The notes beneath the pieces are model-generated. The model had not been told where the DNA came from. It was given only the letters and a program-made list of their open reading frames with translations, and did no database searches. From Shinella zoogloeoides (GTDB taxonomy: Bacteria > Pseudomonadota > Alphaproteobacteria > Rhizobiales > Rhizobiaceae), in NCBI RefSeq assembly GCF_003574625.1, contig NZ_QNUJ01000006.1, forward strand, positions 310,001 through 374,000: a stretch of DNA of 64,000 bases, read 5' to 3'. The position numbers were made by a program, and so were the translations under genes. Of the stretch, positions 41,045 through 50,643 are shown piece after piece (within the stretch, counting starts at the first letter, position 1; each line of letters opens with the position of its first letter).

Positions 41045-42399
41045 GAGGAGGGCCGTTGAGAGGGGGAAGGAGCCTTGCCGGCCAGCTCATGCTGTGGATC
41101 ACGGCGACGATCACGCTCCTCTGGCTCGTCGCCGTCGGCTTCGGCGCCTTCGTCATGCATGACGAGTTCGGCGAGATTTTCGACAGCGCCCTGCAGGAGA
41201 CCGCCGAGCGCCTCGTGCCGCTGGTGGTCGATGACCTGAGGCATCGCGACGAGCCGAACGCCCCGTTGCGCATCGAGGCGACGCGTGGCCCCTCCGAGGA
41301 GGAATACCTGACCTATCAGGTGCGCGACGAGACGGGCAGGGTGCTGCTGCATTCGCACACCGCGCCCGTCGATCCGTTCGGCGCGCCGCTCAAGGTGGGG
41401 TTCTGGGAAGGGCGCAAGGGCCGCATCTACACGGCTGCGACGCTGGACGAGACGATCTTCGTGCAGGTGCAGGATTCGGCGAAGGAGCGGCGGGAGGCGA
41501 CGCGGGAGGGTTCGCTCGCCCTGCTCCTGCCCGTGCTGCTCATCGTTCCCCTCACCATCACGGCCGTCTGGTTCATCGTGCGCCGTGTTCTGGCGCCGGT
41601 CGAAACGTTGCGCGCGGCGATCGGCGAGAAGGATGGCGGCAATCTCGCCGCCATCGAAGCGGTGGGTCTGCCGCAGGAGCTGCGGCCGATCCTCCGCTCG
41701 GTCAATCTCCTGCTTGCCCGCCTGCGCGCGGTCCTTGCGGCCGAGCGCGAATTCACCTCCAACAGCGCCCATGAGCTGCGCACGCCGATCGCCGGCGCGC
41801 TGGCGCAGACGCAACTCCTTCTTTCCGAGCTGACTGACGTGCCGGAACGCGCGCGTGCCCAGCAGATCGAAGCCTCGCTGCAGAAGCTGACCAAGCTTAC
41901 GGAAAAGCTGCTGCAGCTCGCCCGCGCCGAGGCGGGCATCGGCATGACGGAAAACACCTTCGACGTCGCCGATGTCGCCCGCGTCGTCGTCACCGATTTC
42001 CAGCGCGCCTCGGCCGATGCCGGGCGCATCCGCCTCACAAGCGACCTTGCCGCGCCCGTCCTGCACGAGGGCGAGGCGGACGCCTTCGCCATCGTGCTGC
42101 GCAATCTCATCGAAAATGCGCTGCTGCACGGGCGGGCCGATGCGCCGGTCGACATCCACCTCACCGGGGTGGGCGATGTGCGCATCCGCAACGGCGCCCC
42201 GCGCATGAGCGATGAGGAGCTTGCCGCCGTGCGCAAGCGCTTTGCCCGCGGCAGGACCCTTGCAGCCGGTTCCGGCCTCGGCCTGTCCATCGCCGAGCGG
42301 CTCCTGGGGCAGATGCAGGCGAGCCTCGTCCTGACCTCGCCCATCCCTGGCATGCCCGACGGCTTCCAGGCCGAGATCGTGTTTCCCACACGGAGCTGA
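41041..42399 (+). CDS. PmrB/QseC-type sensor histidine kinase
   Basis: 452 residues from the ATG overlapping the regulator's stop. TM helices at about 16-38 and 158-180 enclose a ~120-residue periplasmic sensor. The H-box is EFTSNSAHELRTPIAGALAQ (His244), N-box NLIENALLHG, and the G-box GSGLGLSIAERLL. The QseC/PmrB-like order next to eptA suggests it senses cationic peptides, metal or pH, but this is inferred. Confidence 0.92.
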   Translation: MRGGPLRGGRSLAGQLMLWITATITLLWLVAVGFGAFVMHDEFGEIFDSALQETAERLVPLVVDDLRHRDEPNAPLRIEATRGPSEEEYLTYQVRDETGRVLLHSHTAPVDPFGAPLKVGFWEGRKGRIYTAATLDETIFVQVQDSAKERREATREGSLALLLPVLLIVPLTITAVWFIVRRVLAPVETLRAAIGEKDGGNLAAIEAVGLPQELRPILRSVNLLLARLRAVLAAEREFTSNSAHELRTPIAGALAQTQLLLSELTDVPERARAQQIEASLQKLTKLTEKLLQLARAEAGIGMTENTFDVADVARVVVTDFQRASADAGRIRLTSDLAAPVLHEGEADAFAIVLRNLIENALLHGRADAPVDIHLTGVGDVRIRNGAPRMSDEELAAVRKRFARGRTLAAGSGLGLSIAERLLGQMQASLVLTSPIPGMPDGFQAEIVFPTRS

Positions 42400-42517
42400 G
42401 GGGCGGCAGCAGGCCTGACCCATTTCCGGACAGCCCGGGTTTCCGGTGTTTCCCGCTTGCAACAGTCGGGCGGTTCCGGCTATTTTTTGTATTAGCATGT
42501 GAGAAAGTTGTGGCTTT

Positions 42518-42790
42518 ATGCCCAATATTGTGGTTTTATGTGGTCATAATCAAAAACTGGTGGGGAACATGGGTCGCAAACCGGAGGAATATGCGCGGCT
42601 TCTGGCCAGCGCACTTTGCAAGTTGCATGCAGCAGAATCTCGCGGCGGGTCGCCGCTTCTTTCAGAAAACAGCGTTCGCGTAATCAGCCAGACCATTGCC
42701 GCGGCGATGGACGAGGCACGGAATATCCACATCCATGAAGAGCTGACGGCGATGAACGAGCGCCGCGAGCGTGTCCTGCTTCACTCCTGA
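42518..42790 (+). CDS. Small protein of unknown function
   Basis: Up to 90 residues from 42,518; a start at ATG 42,569 (MGRKPEEYARLL) has a better ribosome site (gtgggga). It is mostly helical (EEYARLLASALCKLHAAES, SVRVISQTIAAAMDEARNI). No family recognised. The upstream region is AT-rich and carries two ttgtggytttatg words 20 bp apart (42,508 and 42,528), perhaps regulatory. Confidence 0.55.
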   Translation: MPNIVVLCGHNQKLVGNMGRKPEEYARLLASALCKLHAAESRGGSPLLSENSVRVISQTIAAAMDEARNIHIHEELTAMNERRERVLLHS

Positions 42791-42856
42791 TCGTAAGCTT
42801 ATGGCGCGGGTTTGTACTGCGTATTGCGCCAATGACATGTCATGATCACGGAGCTG

Positions 42857-42889
42857 CCGCCCGAAGCCGCGTATTCTGGCTTCGGGCGG
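42857..42889 (+). terminator. Terminator hairpin
   Basis: Perfect 12-bp stem ccgcccgaagcc/ggcttcgggcgg with a 9-nt loop, followed by tctattc, 67 nt after the small gene. Confidence 0.65.
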
Positions 42890-42976
42890 TCTATTCATGT
42901 CCTGAGGTGACTTTCCCGGTGCGGGGCGATAGGTCCTCATAAGGCCTGTGGCATCGATTCTGAGGAGGAACCCGAC

Positions 42977-43753
42977 ATGACGCAATGGGGCAGCACCGGC
43001 AAGGGCAGGATCGCACTGGTGACGGGCGGCGGAACAGGCATCGGCCTTGCAATCGCGCGCGCCCTCAGCGCCGAAGGCTATGCCGTCGTCATTACCGGGC
43101 GGCGGCTTGCCGTGCTGGAAACGGCGGCGGGGGAGATTGCTGCGGCGACGGGCAATCCTGTGCGGGGCATCGCCTGCGACGTCGGCGATCCCTTGCAGGT
43201 GGCGGCCGTCTTTGCCGAGGTGAAGCAGGAATTCGGCCGGCTCGACGTTCTCGTCAACAATGCCGGCTCCAATGTCTCGCCGGCATTGCTGGAGGACATT
43301 CCCTTCGAGGAATGGTCGAGCATCCTCGCCGCGAACCTCACCGGCGCGTTTCTCTGCACCCAGCAGGCCTTCCGCATCATGAAGGACCAGAGCCCGCGCG
43401 GCGGGCGCATCATCAACAACGGCTCGATTTCCGCGACCGCGCCGCGCCCCAATTCCGCGCCCTATACCGCGACGAAGCACGCCATCACCGGCCTCACCAA
43501 ATCGATCGCGCTCGACGGGCGCAAATACGATATCGCCTGCGGCCAGATCGACATCGGCAACGCGGCGACCGACATGACCTCCCGCATGAATGCCGGCGTT
43601 CTGCAGGCCAACGGCGAAATCGCCTCCGAGCCGACCATGTCGGTCAGGCACGTCGCCGACGCGGTCGTCTACATGGCCAGCCTGCCGCTCGACGCCAACG
43701 TGCTGACCATGACGGTGATGGCGACCAACATGCCGTTCGTCGGGCGGGGGTAG
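42977..43753 (+). CDS. Short-chain dehydrogenase/reductase
   Basis: 258 residues with a gaggagg ribosome site. The Rossmann motif is [15 protein letters not shown], then NNAGSN, NGSISA (catalytic Ser) and YTATKHA (Tyr-xxx-Lys). A classical NAD(P)-dependent oxidoreductase acting on an unknown alcohol or ketone. It stands alone. The C-terminus lacks features that would set the substrate. Confidence 0.92.
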   Translation: MTQWGSTGKGRIALVTGGGTGIGLAIARALSAEGYAVVITGRRLAVLETAAGEIAAATGNPVRGIACDVGDPLQVAAVFAEVKQEFGRLDVLVNNAGSNVSPALLEDIPFEEWSSILAANLTGAFLCTQQAFRIMKDQSPRGGRIINNGSISATAPRPNSAPYTATKHAITGLTKSIALDGRKYDIACGQIDIGNAATDMTSRMNAGVLQANGEIASEPTMSVRHVADAVVYMASLPLDANVLTMTVMATNMPFVGRG

Positions 43754-43796
43754 GGCCCGTATCGGCCCGGGCCCGGCGGTGGCGCGCGTTTCAGGA

Positions 43797-44426
43797 TTAC
43801 TGCGACAGGATTGTTGAAATCCAGGGGTGAGCGGTGCAGTCCGTGAGCCCGCGATAGAGGATGCCCTCCCATCCGAAGGCGCTGGCGGCCTGCACCACCG
43901 CCTCCGAATCGTCGAAGAAGAGGGGCGGTTCGTCCTGGGGCCCGAGGATTTCCGCGGCGCGCTCGAAGAAGGCGCGCGTGGGCTTCAGCGCGCCGAACCG
44001 GGCCGCGTGAAACATATCGTCGAACAGGTTCTCGAAGCCGTGCCTGTTCCAGAGATGGAACGCGCGCAGGTGTTCCTGGTTGGTCGCGACATAGAGGCGG
44101 GCGCGTCCCGTCCGCCGGAGGCGACGGACGACATCCAGCAATTGCCGGTTCAGGTGACTGTCGCGATCCAGCCAGTAGCTGGCGACGACGAAGGGCGAGC
44201 CGTGAAAGCCCAGTTTCGGAAGGACCTCTTCAAGGGCCGAAAGCAGCGCCTTGCGGCCCGTCAGGACCTCTTTCTCGAAGGCCTGCTTGATGAAGAGATC
44301 GCGGAATGCCGCCGGATCGATGCCGAGATCGGCAAGCAAGTGCTCGTCCCATCGGCGGCGGCGCTCCGTCTGCCCCGTATAGCCATGGACGAGGACGCCA
44401 TCCACATCGAAGAGCACCGACCTCAA
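43797..44426 (-). CDS. HAD-superfamily hydrolase
   Basis: About 209 residues from a TTG start at 44,426 with aaaggga seven bases upstream; a longer ATG frame (44,510) would overlap the next gene. Motif I is SVLFDVDGVLVHG (Asp nucleophile and acid), motif II ATNQEH, motif III Lys in GALKPTRAFF, and motif IV FFDDSEAVVQAA. Probably a small-molecule phosphatase. The start choice is the main uncertainty. Confidence 0.82.
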   Translation of the reverse strand: MRSVLFDVDGVLVHGYTGQTERRRRWDEHLLADLGIDPAAFRDLFIKQAFEKEVLTGRKALLSALEEVLPKLGFHGSPFVVASYWLDRDSHLNRQLLDVVRRLRRTGRARLYVATNQEHLRAFHLWNRHGFENLFDDMFHAARFGALKPTRAFFERAAEILGPQDEPPLFFDDSEAVVQAASAFGWEGILYRGLTDCTAHPWISTILSQ

Positions 44427-44451
44427 GACAATTCCCTTTCGGCTTGATGGC

Positions 44452-44706
44452 TTAACGCCGCGGCTCGCCGCCTGCGGCGTAGACCGTCTTCTGCTGGAAC
44501 TTGAAGACATGGCCGCAGCGGCAGCGGATCATGTGCTTGTCGGGATATTTCGAGGGCCGTTCGGTGAGGAAGCCGCGCGGCAGGGAATCGACGGTGAAAT
44601 CCGGGTGAGCGCGGGTCGGCATGTCGTCCTCGGAGACTTCCGCATAGCCGGCATTGCCGCACATGGCGCATTCCAGTTTGCGCGAATAGCGGTCGCGGGC
44701 GGCCAT
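44452..44706 (-). CDS. Small zinc-ribbon-like protein
   Basis: 84 residues with two cysteine pairs, LECAMCGNAG and IRCRCGHVF, spaced ~45 residues apart like a zinc ribbon. It is basic and ends EPRR. It lies just upstream of the HAD gene on the same strand. Function unknown; a nucleic-acid or protein binding role is only suggested by the fold. Confidence 0.65.
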   Translation of the reverse strand: MAARDRYSRKLECAMCGNAGYAEVSEDDMPTRAHPDFTVDSLPRGFLTERPSKYPDKHMIRCRCGHVFKFQQKTVYAAGGEPRR

Positions 44707-44762
44707 GAGGGACTCCTTCGTCGGTTAGGGTTCGCCGTTAATAGGCATCGGCCCGGCCGGTT

Positions 44763-45620
44763 TCAAGGATTCGATGCGGCCAGCAAAGCCTGTAGGGCGG
44801 TGATGATGCGGCGGTGCTGGTGGGCGTGGCGGGTGCGCACGTTGACGGCGGCGTAGACCGGCTGGGCGATAGGCTCGGCGCCTTCCACCCGGCTTGCCGC
44901 GCCAGCCTGCACCAGCCGCGCGGCGTCGGCCGCCGTCACGAAGGCCGAGCCGCCCAGCTTCTGCATCAGCGCGAGGATGGCGGTCGTCTCGCCGCTGGCG
45001 ATGGGGGCGGTGGAAAGGCCGGGATAGGCCTGCCGGTGCAGCCGGTCGAAGGCGGGGGAGTAGACGGCCTGGATATAATCCTCCGGCCTGACGTCCTCGA
45101 TGCGGCTTACCCGGTTGCTCACCATGTCGTAGCGTACATCGCCGATGCGCTCGTAATGGAGGTCCGGCAGATAATGCGGCGTGAAGAGGATGGCGAGGTC
45201 GAGGTCGCCCGCGCCGAGGTCGCGGTTCATCTGGTTGGAGTAGTCTACCTCCAGATAGATCGACGTCGCCGGCAGCTCCATCCGCACCGCCGCCAGCCAG
45301 TCGCCGGCATAATGGGCGGCAAGGTCGTGCTGAAGGCCGAGGCGCATGGAGCGCTCGTAGGCGCCCGCCGTTTCCACCGCCCGTGCCGCCTCGTGCCACT
45401 GGTGCTGCAGGGCCTTGGCGTGGTCGAGGAAGCGCAGGCCTGCGGCGGTCGGCTGGGTGCCGCCCTTGTTGCGCGCGAAGAGCTTCCGGGCGAACAGCGC
45501 CTCCAGCGCGTTGATGCGATGCGTGACCGTCGATTGCGTGATGTTCAGCCGCTCCGCCGTGCGGTTGAAATTGCGCGTTTCCATCAGGTCGAGGAATGTC
45601 TCAATCAGGGCAATCTGCAT
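44763..45620 (-). CDS. LysR-family transcriptional regulator
   Basis: 285 residues from MQIALIETFLDLMETRNFNR, then TAERLNITQSTVTHRINALE, a typical LysR helix-turn-helix and dimer helix; the C-terminal ~200 residues form the two-lobed effector domain. An in-frame ATG at 45,764 would run through the promoter of the divergent operon and is rejected. It is divergent from the two oxidoreductase genes with 128 bp between (containing ttgaca at 45,645) and probably controls them. Confidence 0.9.
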   Translation of the reverse strand: MQIALIETFLDLMETRNFNRTAERLNITQSTVTHRINALEALFARKLFARNKGGTQPTAAGLRFLDHAKALQHQWHEAARAVETAGAYERSMRLGLQHDLAAHYAGDWLAAVRMELPATSIYLEVDYSNQMNRDLGAGDLDLAILFTPHYLPDLHYERIGDVRYDMVSNRVSRIEDVRPEDYIQAVYSPAFDRLHRQAYPGLSTAPIASGETTAILALMQKLGGSAFVTAADAARLVQAGAASRVEGAEPIAQPVYAAVNVRTRHAHQHRRIITALQALLAASNP

Positions 45621-45748
45621 GAACGCGCCGTATTTTCTCAATGTTTGACAATAGTCTAATCGGCATCCTCGATTAATAAAGCGAAATCCTCCGCTTGTCC
45701 CCCGGCGCTTTGGTTGCCACAAATCCCCGTCGAATAAGGGGAGCGAGA

Positions 45749-48199
45749 ATGTCCGCACTGCCAAGCCATGCCCGTGTCGTCATCATCGGTGGAGGCGCTG
45801 TCGGCGCATCCGCCCTCTATCATCTGGCGAAAGCCGGATGGACCGATTGCGTGCTGCTCGAGAAGAACGAGCTGACCGCCGGCTCGACATGGCATGCCGC
45901 CGGCAACGTGCCGACCTTCTCCTCCTCCTGGTCGATCATGAACATGCAGCGCTATTCCGCCTCGCTCTACCGGGAGCTTGGCGAGCTGGTCGACTATCCC
46001 ATGAACTACCATGTCACCGGCTCGATCCGCCTCGGCCACTCGAAGGAGCGGTTGCAGGAGTTCAAGCGCGTCGTCGGCATGGGCCGCTACCAGGGCATGG
46101 ACCTCGACATCCTGACGCCCGACGAGATGCGCGGCAGATATCCCTTCCTCGAAACGCACGACCTTACCGGCGCGCTTTACGATCCCAATGACGGCGACAT
46201 CGACCCCGCGCAGCTCACGCAGGCGCTCGCCAAGGGCGCGCGCGACATGGGCGCGAAGATCTTCCGCTTCTGTCCCGCCACCGGCGCGCGGCGCGAGGGG
46301 GAGGAGTGGGTGATCTCCACGCCGCAGGGCGAAATCCGCTGCGAGAAGGTGGTCAACGCTGCCGGCTACTATGCCCGCGAGGTGGGCAAATGGTTCGGCC
46401 GTGACGTGCCGATGATGGTGATGAGCCATCAGTACATTCTCTTCGAGGAAATCCCCGAGCTTGCCGCATGGTCGAGGGAGGCCGGGCACAAGCTGCCGCT
46501 GCTGCGCGACGTGGACTCGTCCTACTATCTCCGCCAGGAAAAGACGGGCATGAATCTCGGCCCCTATGAGCGGAACTGCAAGGCGCATTGGGTGACGCCT
46601 GACGATCCGATGCCGGACGATTTCTCCTTCCAGCTCTTCCCCGACGATCTCGACCGTCTCGAATGGTATCTCAACGACGCCGTCGAGCGCGTGCCGATCC
46701 TCGGAACGGCGGGCCTGTCGCGCATGATCAACGGCCCCATTCCCTATGCGCCCGACGGCAACCCGCTGATCGGCCCGATGCCTGGCGTGCCGAATGCCTT
46801 CGAGGCCTGCGTCTTCACCTTCGGCATCTGCCAGGCGGGTGGGGCCGGCAAGGTGCTGGCGGAATGGGTCACGGAAGGCGAGACGGAGTGGGACATGTGG
46901 TCCTGCGATCCGCGCCGCTACACGAGCTTTGCCGCCGACAAGGACTATTGCATCGCCAAGGGCATGGAAATCTACGGCCACGAATATGCGATGCACTTCC
47001 CCAAGCATGCATGGCCGGCGGGCCGGGACAGGAAGCTCTCGCCGATCCACGACCGCATCAAGGCGCTCGGCGGCCAGTTCAAGCCCTATAACGGCTGGGA
47101 GCGTGCCAACTGGTACGCCAGGCCCGGCGACGATCTTTCGGAGGAATCCACCCAGACCTGGAACCGCGAGGGGCCGTGGCGCCCGCGCATCGAGGAGGAG
47201 TGCCGCGCCGTCACCGAGGCCGCCGGCATCCTCGACCTTCCCGGCTTCTCCCGCTTCCGTGTGAAGGGGGAGGGCGCGACGGCGTGGCTCTCCTCGCTCA
47301 TCACCGGCAAGGTGCCGAAGCCCGGCCGCATAGGCCTTGCCTATTTCTCCGACGACAAGGGCCGCATCGTCACGGAAATGTCCGTCATGATGCTGGACGA
47401 GGACTTCTTCTTCCTCATCACCGCCGCGACCGCCCAGTGGCACGATTTCGAATGGCTGACGAAGCATCTGCCTGACAATGCCGCCTTCACCATCGATGAC
47501 GTGACGGACAATTTCTCCTGCCAGATCCTTTCCGGCCCGAATTCCCGCGCCATCCTTGCCGATGTGTCCGATGCCGACCTTTCCAAGGGCTGGCTGACGC
47601 ACCAGAGCTGCCAGATCGCCGGCCGCTGGTGCCAGCTCGTGCGCGTTTCCTTCGCCGGCGAGCTCGGCTGGGAAATCCACACGAAGATCGAGGACACCGC
47701 CGCCATCTTCGACGCCGTGTGGGCGGCGGGGCAGAAGCATGGCCTGAAGCCTTTCGGCATGGAGGCGCTGGACAGCCTGCGCATCGAGAAGGGCTATCGT
47801 GCGTGGAAGGGCGATCTTTCGACCGACTACACGATCCTGCAGGGCGGCCTCGACCGTTTCGTCGACTGGACCAAGCCCGACTTCAAGGGCAAGCCGGCTC
47901 TGGAGCGCGAGAAGCAGCAGGGCGTCACCAAGCGCTTCGTGACGCTGACGGTGGAAGCCGGCGAATGCGACGCGCCCTACATGTCGACGCTCTGGCACGG
48001 CGGCAAGGTCGTCGGCGAGACGACCTCCGGCAACTGGGGCTACCGCACCGGAAAATCCATCGCGCTCGGCATGCTGCGCGCCGACCTTACCGTGCCCGGC
48101 ACGGAAATCGAGGTGGAAATCTACGGCGACCGCTTCAAGGCGACCGTCCAGCCGGACGGCCCGCTCTTCGACCCCAACAATGAAAGACTGCGCGCATGA
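45749..48199 (+). CDS. FAD-dependent oxidoreductase fused to GcvT aminomethyltransferase domains (copy 1)
   Basis: 816 residues from an ATG after aagggga. The N-terminal ~400 residues are a DAO-type flavoenzyme (VVIIGGGAVGASALYHLAKA; STWHAAGNVPTF). The middle and C-terminus match GcvT folate-binding and barrel domains (GFSRFRVKGEGATAWLSSLI; VSFAGELGWEIH; GMEALDSLRIEKGYRAW). This layout is that of dimethylglycine/sarcosine dehydrogenases that demethylate N-methyl groups to tetrahydrofolate. The stop overlaps the second, related gene by 4 nt. Substrate is likely an N-methylated amine or amino acid. Confidence 0.9.
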   Translation: MSALPSHARVVIIGGGAVGASALYHLAKAGWTDCVLLEKNELTAGSTWHAAGNVPTFSSSWSIMNMQRYSASLYRELGELVDYPMNYHVTGSIRLGHSKERLQEFKRVVGMGRYQGMDLDILTPDEMRGRYPFLETHDLTGALYDPNDGDIDPAQLTQALAKGARDMGAKIFRFCPATGARREGEEWVISTPQGEIRCEKVVNAAGYYAREVGKWFGRDVPMMVMSHQYILFEEIPELAAWSREAGHKLPLLRDVDSSYYLRQEKTGMNLGPYERNCKAHWVTPDDPMPDDFSFQLFPDDLDRLEWYLNDAVERVPILGTAGLSRMINGPIPYAPDGNPLIGPMPGVPNAFEACVFTFGICQAGGAGKVLAEWVTEGETEWDMWSCDPRRYTSFAADKDYCIAKGMEIYGHEYAMHFPKHAWPAGRDRKLSPIHDRIKALGGQFKPYNGWERANWYARPGDDLSEESTQTWNREGPWRPRIEEECRAVTEAAGILDLPGFSRFRVKGEGATAWLSSLITGKVPKPGRIGLAYFSDDKGRIVTEMSVMMLDEDFFFLITAATAQWHDFEWLTKHLPDNAAFTIDDVTDNFSCQILSGPNSRAILADVSDADLSKGWLTHQSCQIAGRWCQLVRVSFAGELGWEIHTKIEDTAAIFDAVWAAGQKHGLKPFGMEALDSLRIEKGYRAWKGDLSTDYTILQGGLDRFVDWTKPDFKGKPALEREKQQGVTKRFVTLTVEAGECDAPYMSTLWHGGKVVGETTSGNWGYRTGKSIALGMLRADLTVPGTEIEVEIYGDRFKATVQPDGPLFDPNNERLRA

Positions 48200-50643
48200 G
48201 CAAGCCCATTCCCTCCAAGGCGAGAGCCGTCATCATCGGCGGCGGCGTCTCCGGCTGCTCGGTCGCCTATCACCTCGCCAAGCTCGGCTGGACGGATGTG
48301 GTGCTGCTGGAGCGCAAGCAGCTCACGTCGGGCACGACATGGCACGCCGCCGGCCTCATCGGCCAGCTCCGCGCCTCGCAGAACATGACGCGCCTCGCCA
48401 AATACTCCGCCGACCTCTACGTCAAGCTGGAGGCAGAGACCGGCATCGGCACCGGCATGCGCCAGTGCGGCTCGATGACCGTGGCACTGACCGAGGAGCG
48501 CAAGGAGGAAATCTACCGCCAGGCCTCGCTCGCCCGCGCCTTCGATATCGACGTGCGCGAGATCAGCGTGGACGAGGTGAAGGGGCTCTATCCGCACCTC
48601 AACACGGCGGATGTGAAGGCCGCCGTGCACCTGCCGCTCGACGGCCAGTGCGACCCGGCCAATATTGCGATGGCCTTGGCGAAGGGCGCGCGGCAGAACG
48701 GCGCGACGGTCATCGAGAACGTCAAGGTGACGTCGGTGCTGACGAAGGACGGCCGGGTGACGGGCGTTGCCTGCGAGCAGAACGGCGAGACTTTCACCAT
48801 AGAGACCGACAATGTCGTCAACGCCGCCGGCATGTGGGGGCGCACGCTCGCCGACATGTCGGGCGTCACGCTGCCGCTGCATGCCTGCGAGCATTTCTAC
48901 ATCGTCACCGAGCCGATCCCGAACCTTCAGCGCCTGCCGGTGCTGCGCGTGCCGGACGAATGCACCTATTACAAGGAGGACGCCGGCAAGATGCTGATCG
49001 GCGCCTTCGAACTGAAGGCCAAGCCCTGGGGCATGGACGGTATTTCGGAAGACTTCTGCTTCGACCAGTTGCCGGAGGATTTCGACCATTTCCAGCCGAT
49101 CCTCGAAAACGCCATCAACCGCATGCCGATACTGGAGACCGCCGGCATCCACACCTTCTTCAACGGCCCGGAGAGCTTCACGCCCGATGACCGCTACTAT
49201 CTCGGCGAGGCTCCGCAGCTGAAGGGCTACTGGGTCGCCGCCGGCTACAATTCCATCGGCATCGTTTCCTCCGGCGGCGCGGGCATGGCGCTTGCCCAGT
49301 GGATGAACGACGGCGAGCCGCCCTTCGATCTCTGGGAAGTCGATATCCGCCGCGCCCAGCCGTTCCAGCGGAACCGCGCTTACCTCAAGGATCGCGTCTC
49401 CGAAACGCTCGGCCTGCTCTATGCCGACCATTTCCCCTATCGCCAGATGGCGACGGCCCGCGGCGTGCGGCGCTCGCCACTGCACGAACACCTGAAGGCG
49501 CGCGGCGCGGTCTTCGGCGAGGTGGCCGGCTGGGAGCGCGCCAACTGGTTCGCCAAGGATGGGCAGGAGCGGGAATACCGCTATTCGTGGAAGCGGCAGA
49601 ACTGGTTCGAGAACCAGAGGCAAGAGCACCTTGCCGTCCGCAACGGCGTCGGCCTCTTCGACATGACCTCCTTCGGCAAGATCCGTGTTGAGGGTCGCGA
49701 TGCGCTGGCTTTCCTGCAAAAGCTCTGCGCCAACCAGATGGATGTCGCCCCCGGCAAGATCGTCTATACCCAGATGCTCAATGCCCGCGGCGGCATCGAG
49801 AGCGACCTGACGGTGACGCGCCTTTCGGAAACCGCCTTCTTCCTCGTCGTGCCCGGCGCGACGCTCCAGCGCGACCTCGCCTGGCTGCGCAAGCACCTCG
49901 CGGACGAGTTCGTCGTCATCACCGATGTCACGGCGGCCGAAAGCGTGCTCTGCGTCATGGGGCCGAAGGCGCGCGACCTCATGCAGAAGGTCAGCCCCAA
50001 CGACTTCTCCAACGTCCATCATCCCTTCGCGACGGCGCGCGAGATCGAGATCGGCATGGGCCTCGCCCGCGCCCATCGCGTCACCTATGTCGGCGAACTT
50101 GGCTGGGAACTCTACGTCTCCACCGACCAGACCGCCCATGTCTTCGAGGTGCTGGAGGCGGCCGGAGCCGATGTCGGCCTGAAACTCTGCGGCCTGCACA
50201 CGCTCGACAGCTGCCGTATCGAAAAGGCCTACCGCCATTTCGGCCACGACATCACCGACGAGGATCACGTTCTGGAAGCCGGCCTCGGCTTTGCCGTGCG
50301 CACGAAGAAGGGCGAGTTCATCGGCCGCGATGCGGTTCTGCGTAAGCAGGAGGAGGGGCTGAAGCGCCGCATGGTGCAGTTCCGCCTCACCGATCCGGAG
50401 CCTCTGCTCTTCCACAACGAGGCGCTGGTGCGCGACGGGAAAATCGTCTCCACCGTGACCTCGGGCAATTACGGCCATGCCCTTGGCGGGGCCATCGGCA
50501 TGGGCTACGTTCCCTCGGAAGGCGAAAGCGAGGTGGATATCCTCGCCTCGCAATACGAGATCGAGATCGCCGGCGTGCGGGTGAAGGCGGAAGCCTCGCT
50601 CGTGCCGATGTATGATCCGAAAGCCGAAAGGGTGCGCGCCTGA
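48196..50643 (+). CDS. FAD-dependent oxidoreductase fused to GcvT domains (copy 2)
   Basis: 815 residues, overlapping copy 1 by ATGA. Same architecture: VIIGGGVSGCSVAYHLAKLG, SGTTWHAAGLIGQL, then GcvT parts VGLFDMTSFGKIRVEGRDAL, YVGELGWELYVSTDQ and CRIEKAYRHFGHDI. Clearly a divergent paralogue of copy 1 rather than a recent duplicate, so the two probably take successive substrates, such as two demethylation steps. The next gene overlaps by 1 nt (TGATG). Confidence 0.9.
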   Translation: MSKPIPSKARAVIIGGGVSGCSVAYHLAKLGWTDVVLLERKQLTSGTTWHAAGLIGQLRASQNMTRLAKYSADLYVKLEAETGIGTGMRQCGSMTVALTEERKEEIYRQASLARAFDIDVREISVDEVKGLYPHLNTADVKAAVHLPLDGQCDPANIAMALAKGARQNGATVIENVKVTSVLTKDGRVTGVACEQNGETFTIETDNVVNAAGMWGRTLADMSGVTLPLHACEHFYIVTEPIPNLQRLPVLRVPDECTYYKEDAGKMLIGAFELKAKPWGMDGISEDFCFDQLPEDFDHFQPILENAINRMPILETAGIHTFFNGPESFTPDDRYYLGEAPQLKGYWVAAGYNSIGIVSSGGAGMALAQWMNDGEPPFDLWEVDIRRAQPFQRNRAYLKDRVSETLGLLYADHFPYRQMATARGVRRSPLHEHLKARGAVFGEVAGWERANWFAKDGQEREYRYSWKRQNWFENQRQEHLAVRNGVGLFDMTSFGKIRVEGRDALAFLQKLCANQMDVAPGKIVYTQMLNARGGIESDLTVTRLSETAFFLVVPGATLQRDLAWLRKHLADEFVVITDVTAAESVLCVMGPKARDLMQKVSPNDFSNVHHPFATAREIEIGMGLARAHRVTYVGELGWELYVSTDQTAHVFEVLEAAGADVGLKLCGLHTLDSCRIEKAYRHFGHDITDEDHVLEAGLGFAVRTKKGEFIGRDAVLRKQEEGLKRRMVQFRLTDPEPLLFHNEALVRDGKIVSTVTSGNYGHALGGAIGMGYVPSEGESEVDILASQYEIEIAGVRVKAEASLVPMYDPKAERVRA

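Noticed and set aside
45656-47998. 780-residue minus-strand open frame
   Set aside because: Antisense shadow of the first FAD-GcvT gene and its promoter.
48121-50553. 810-residue minus-strand open frame
   Set aside because: Antisense shadow of the second FAD-GcvT gene; no recognisable motif and no ribosome site.
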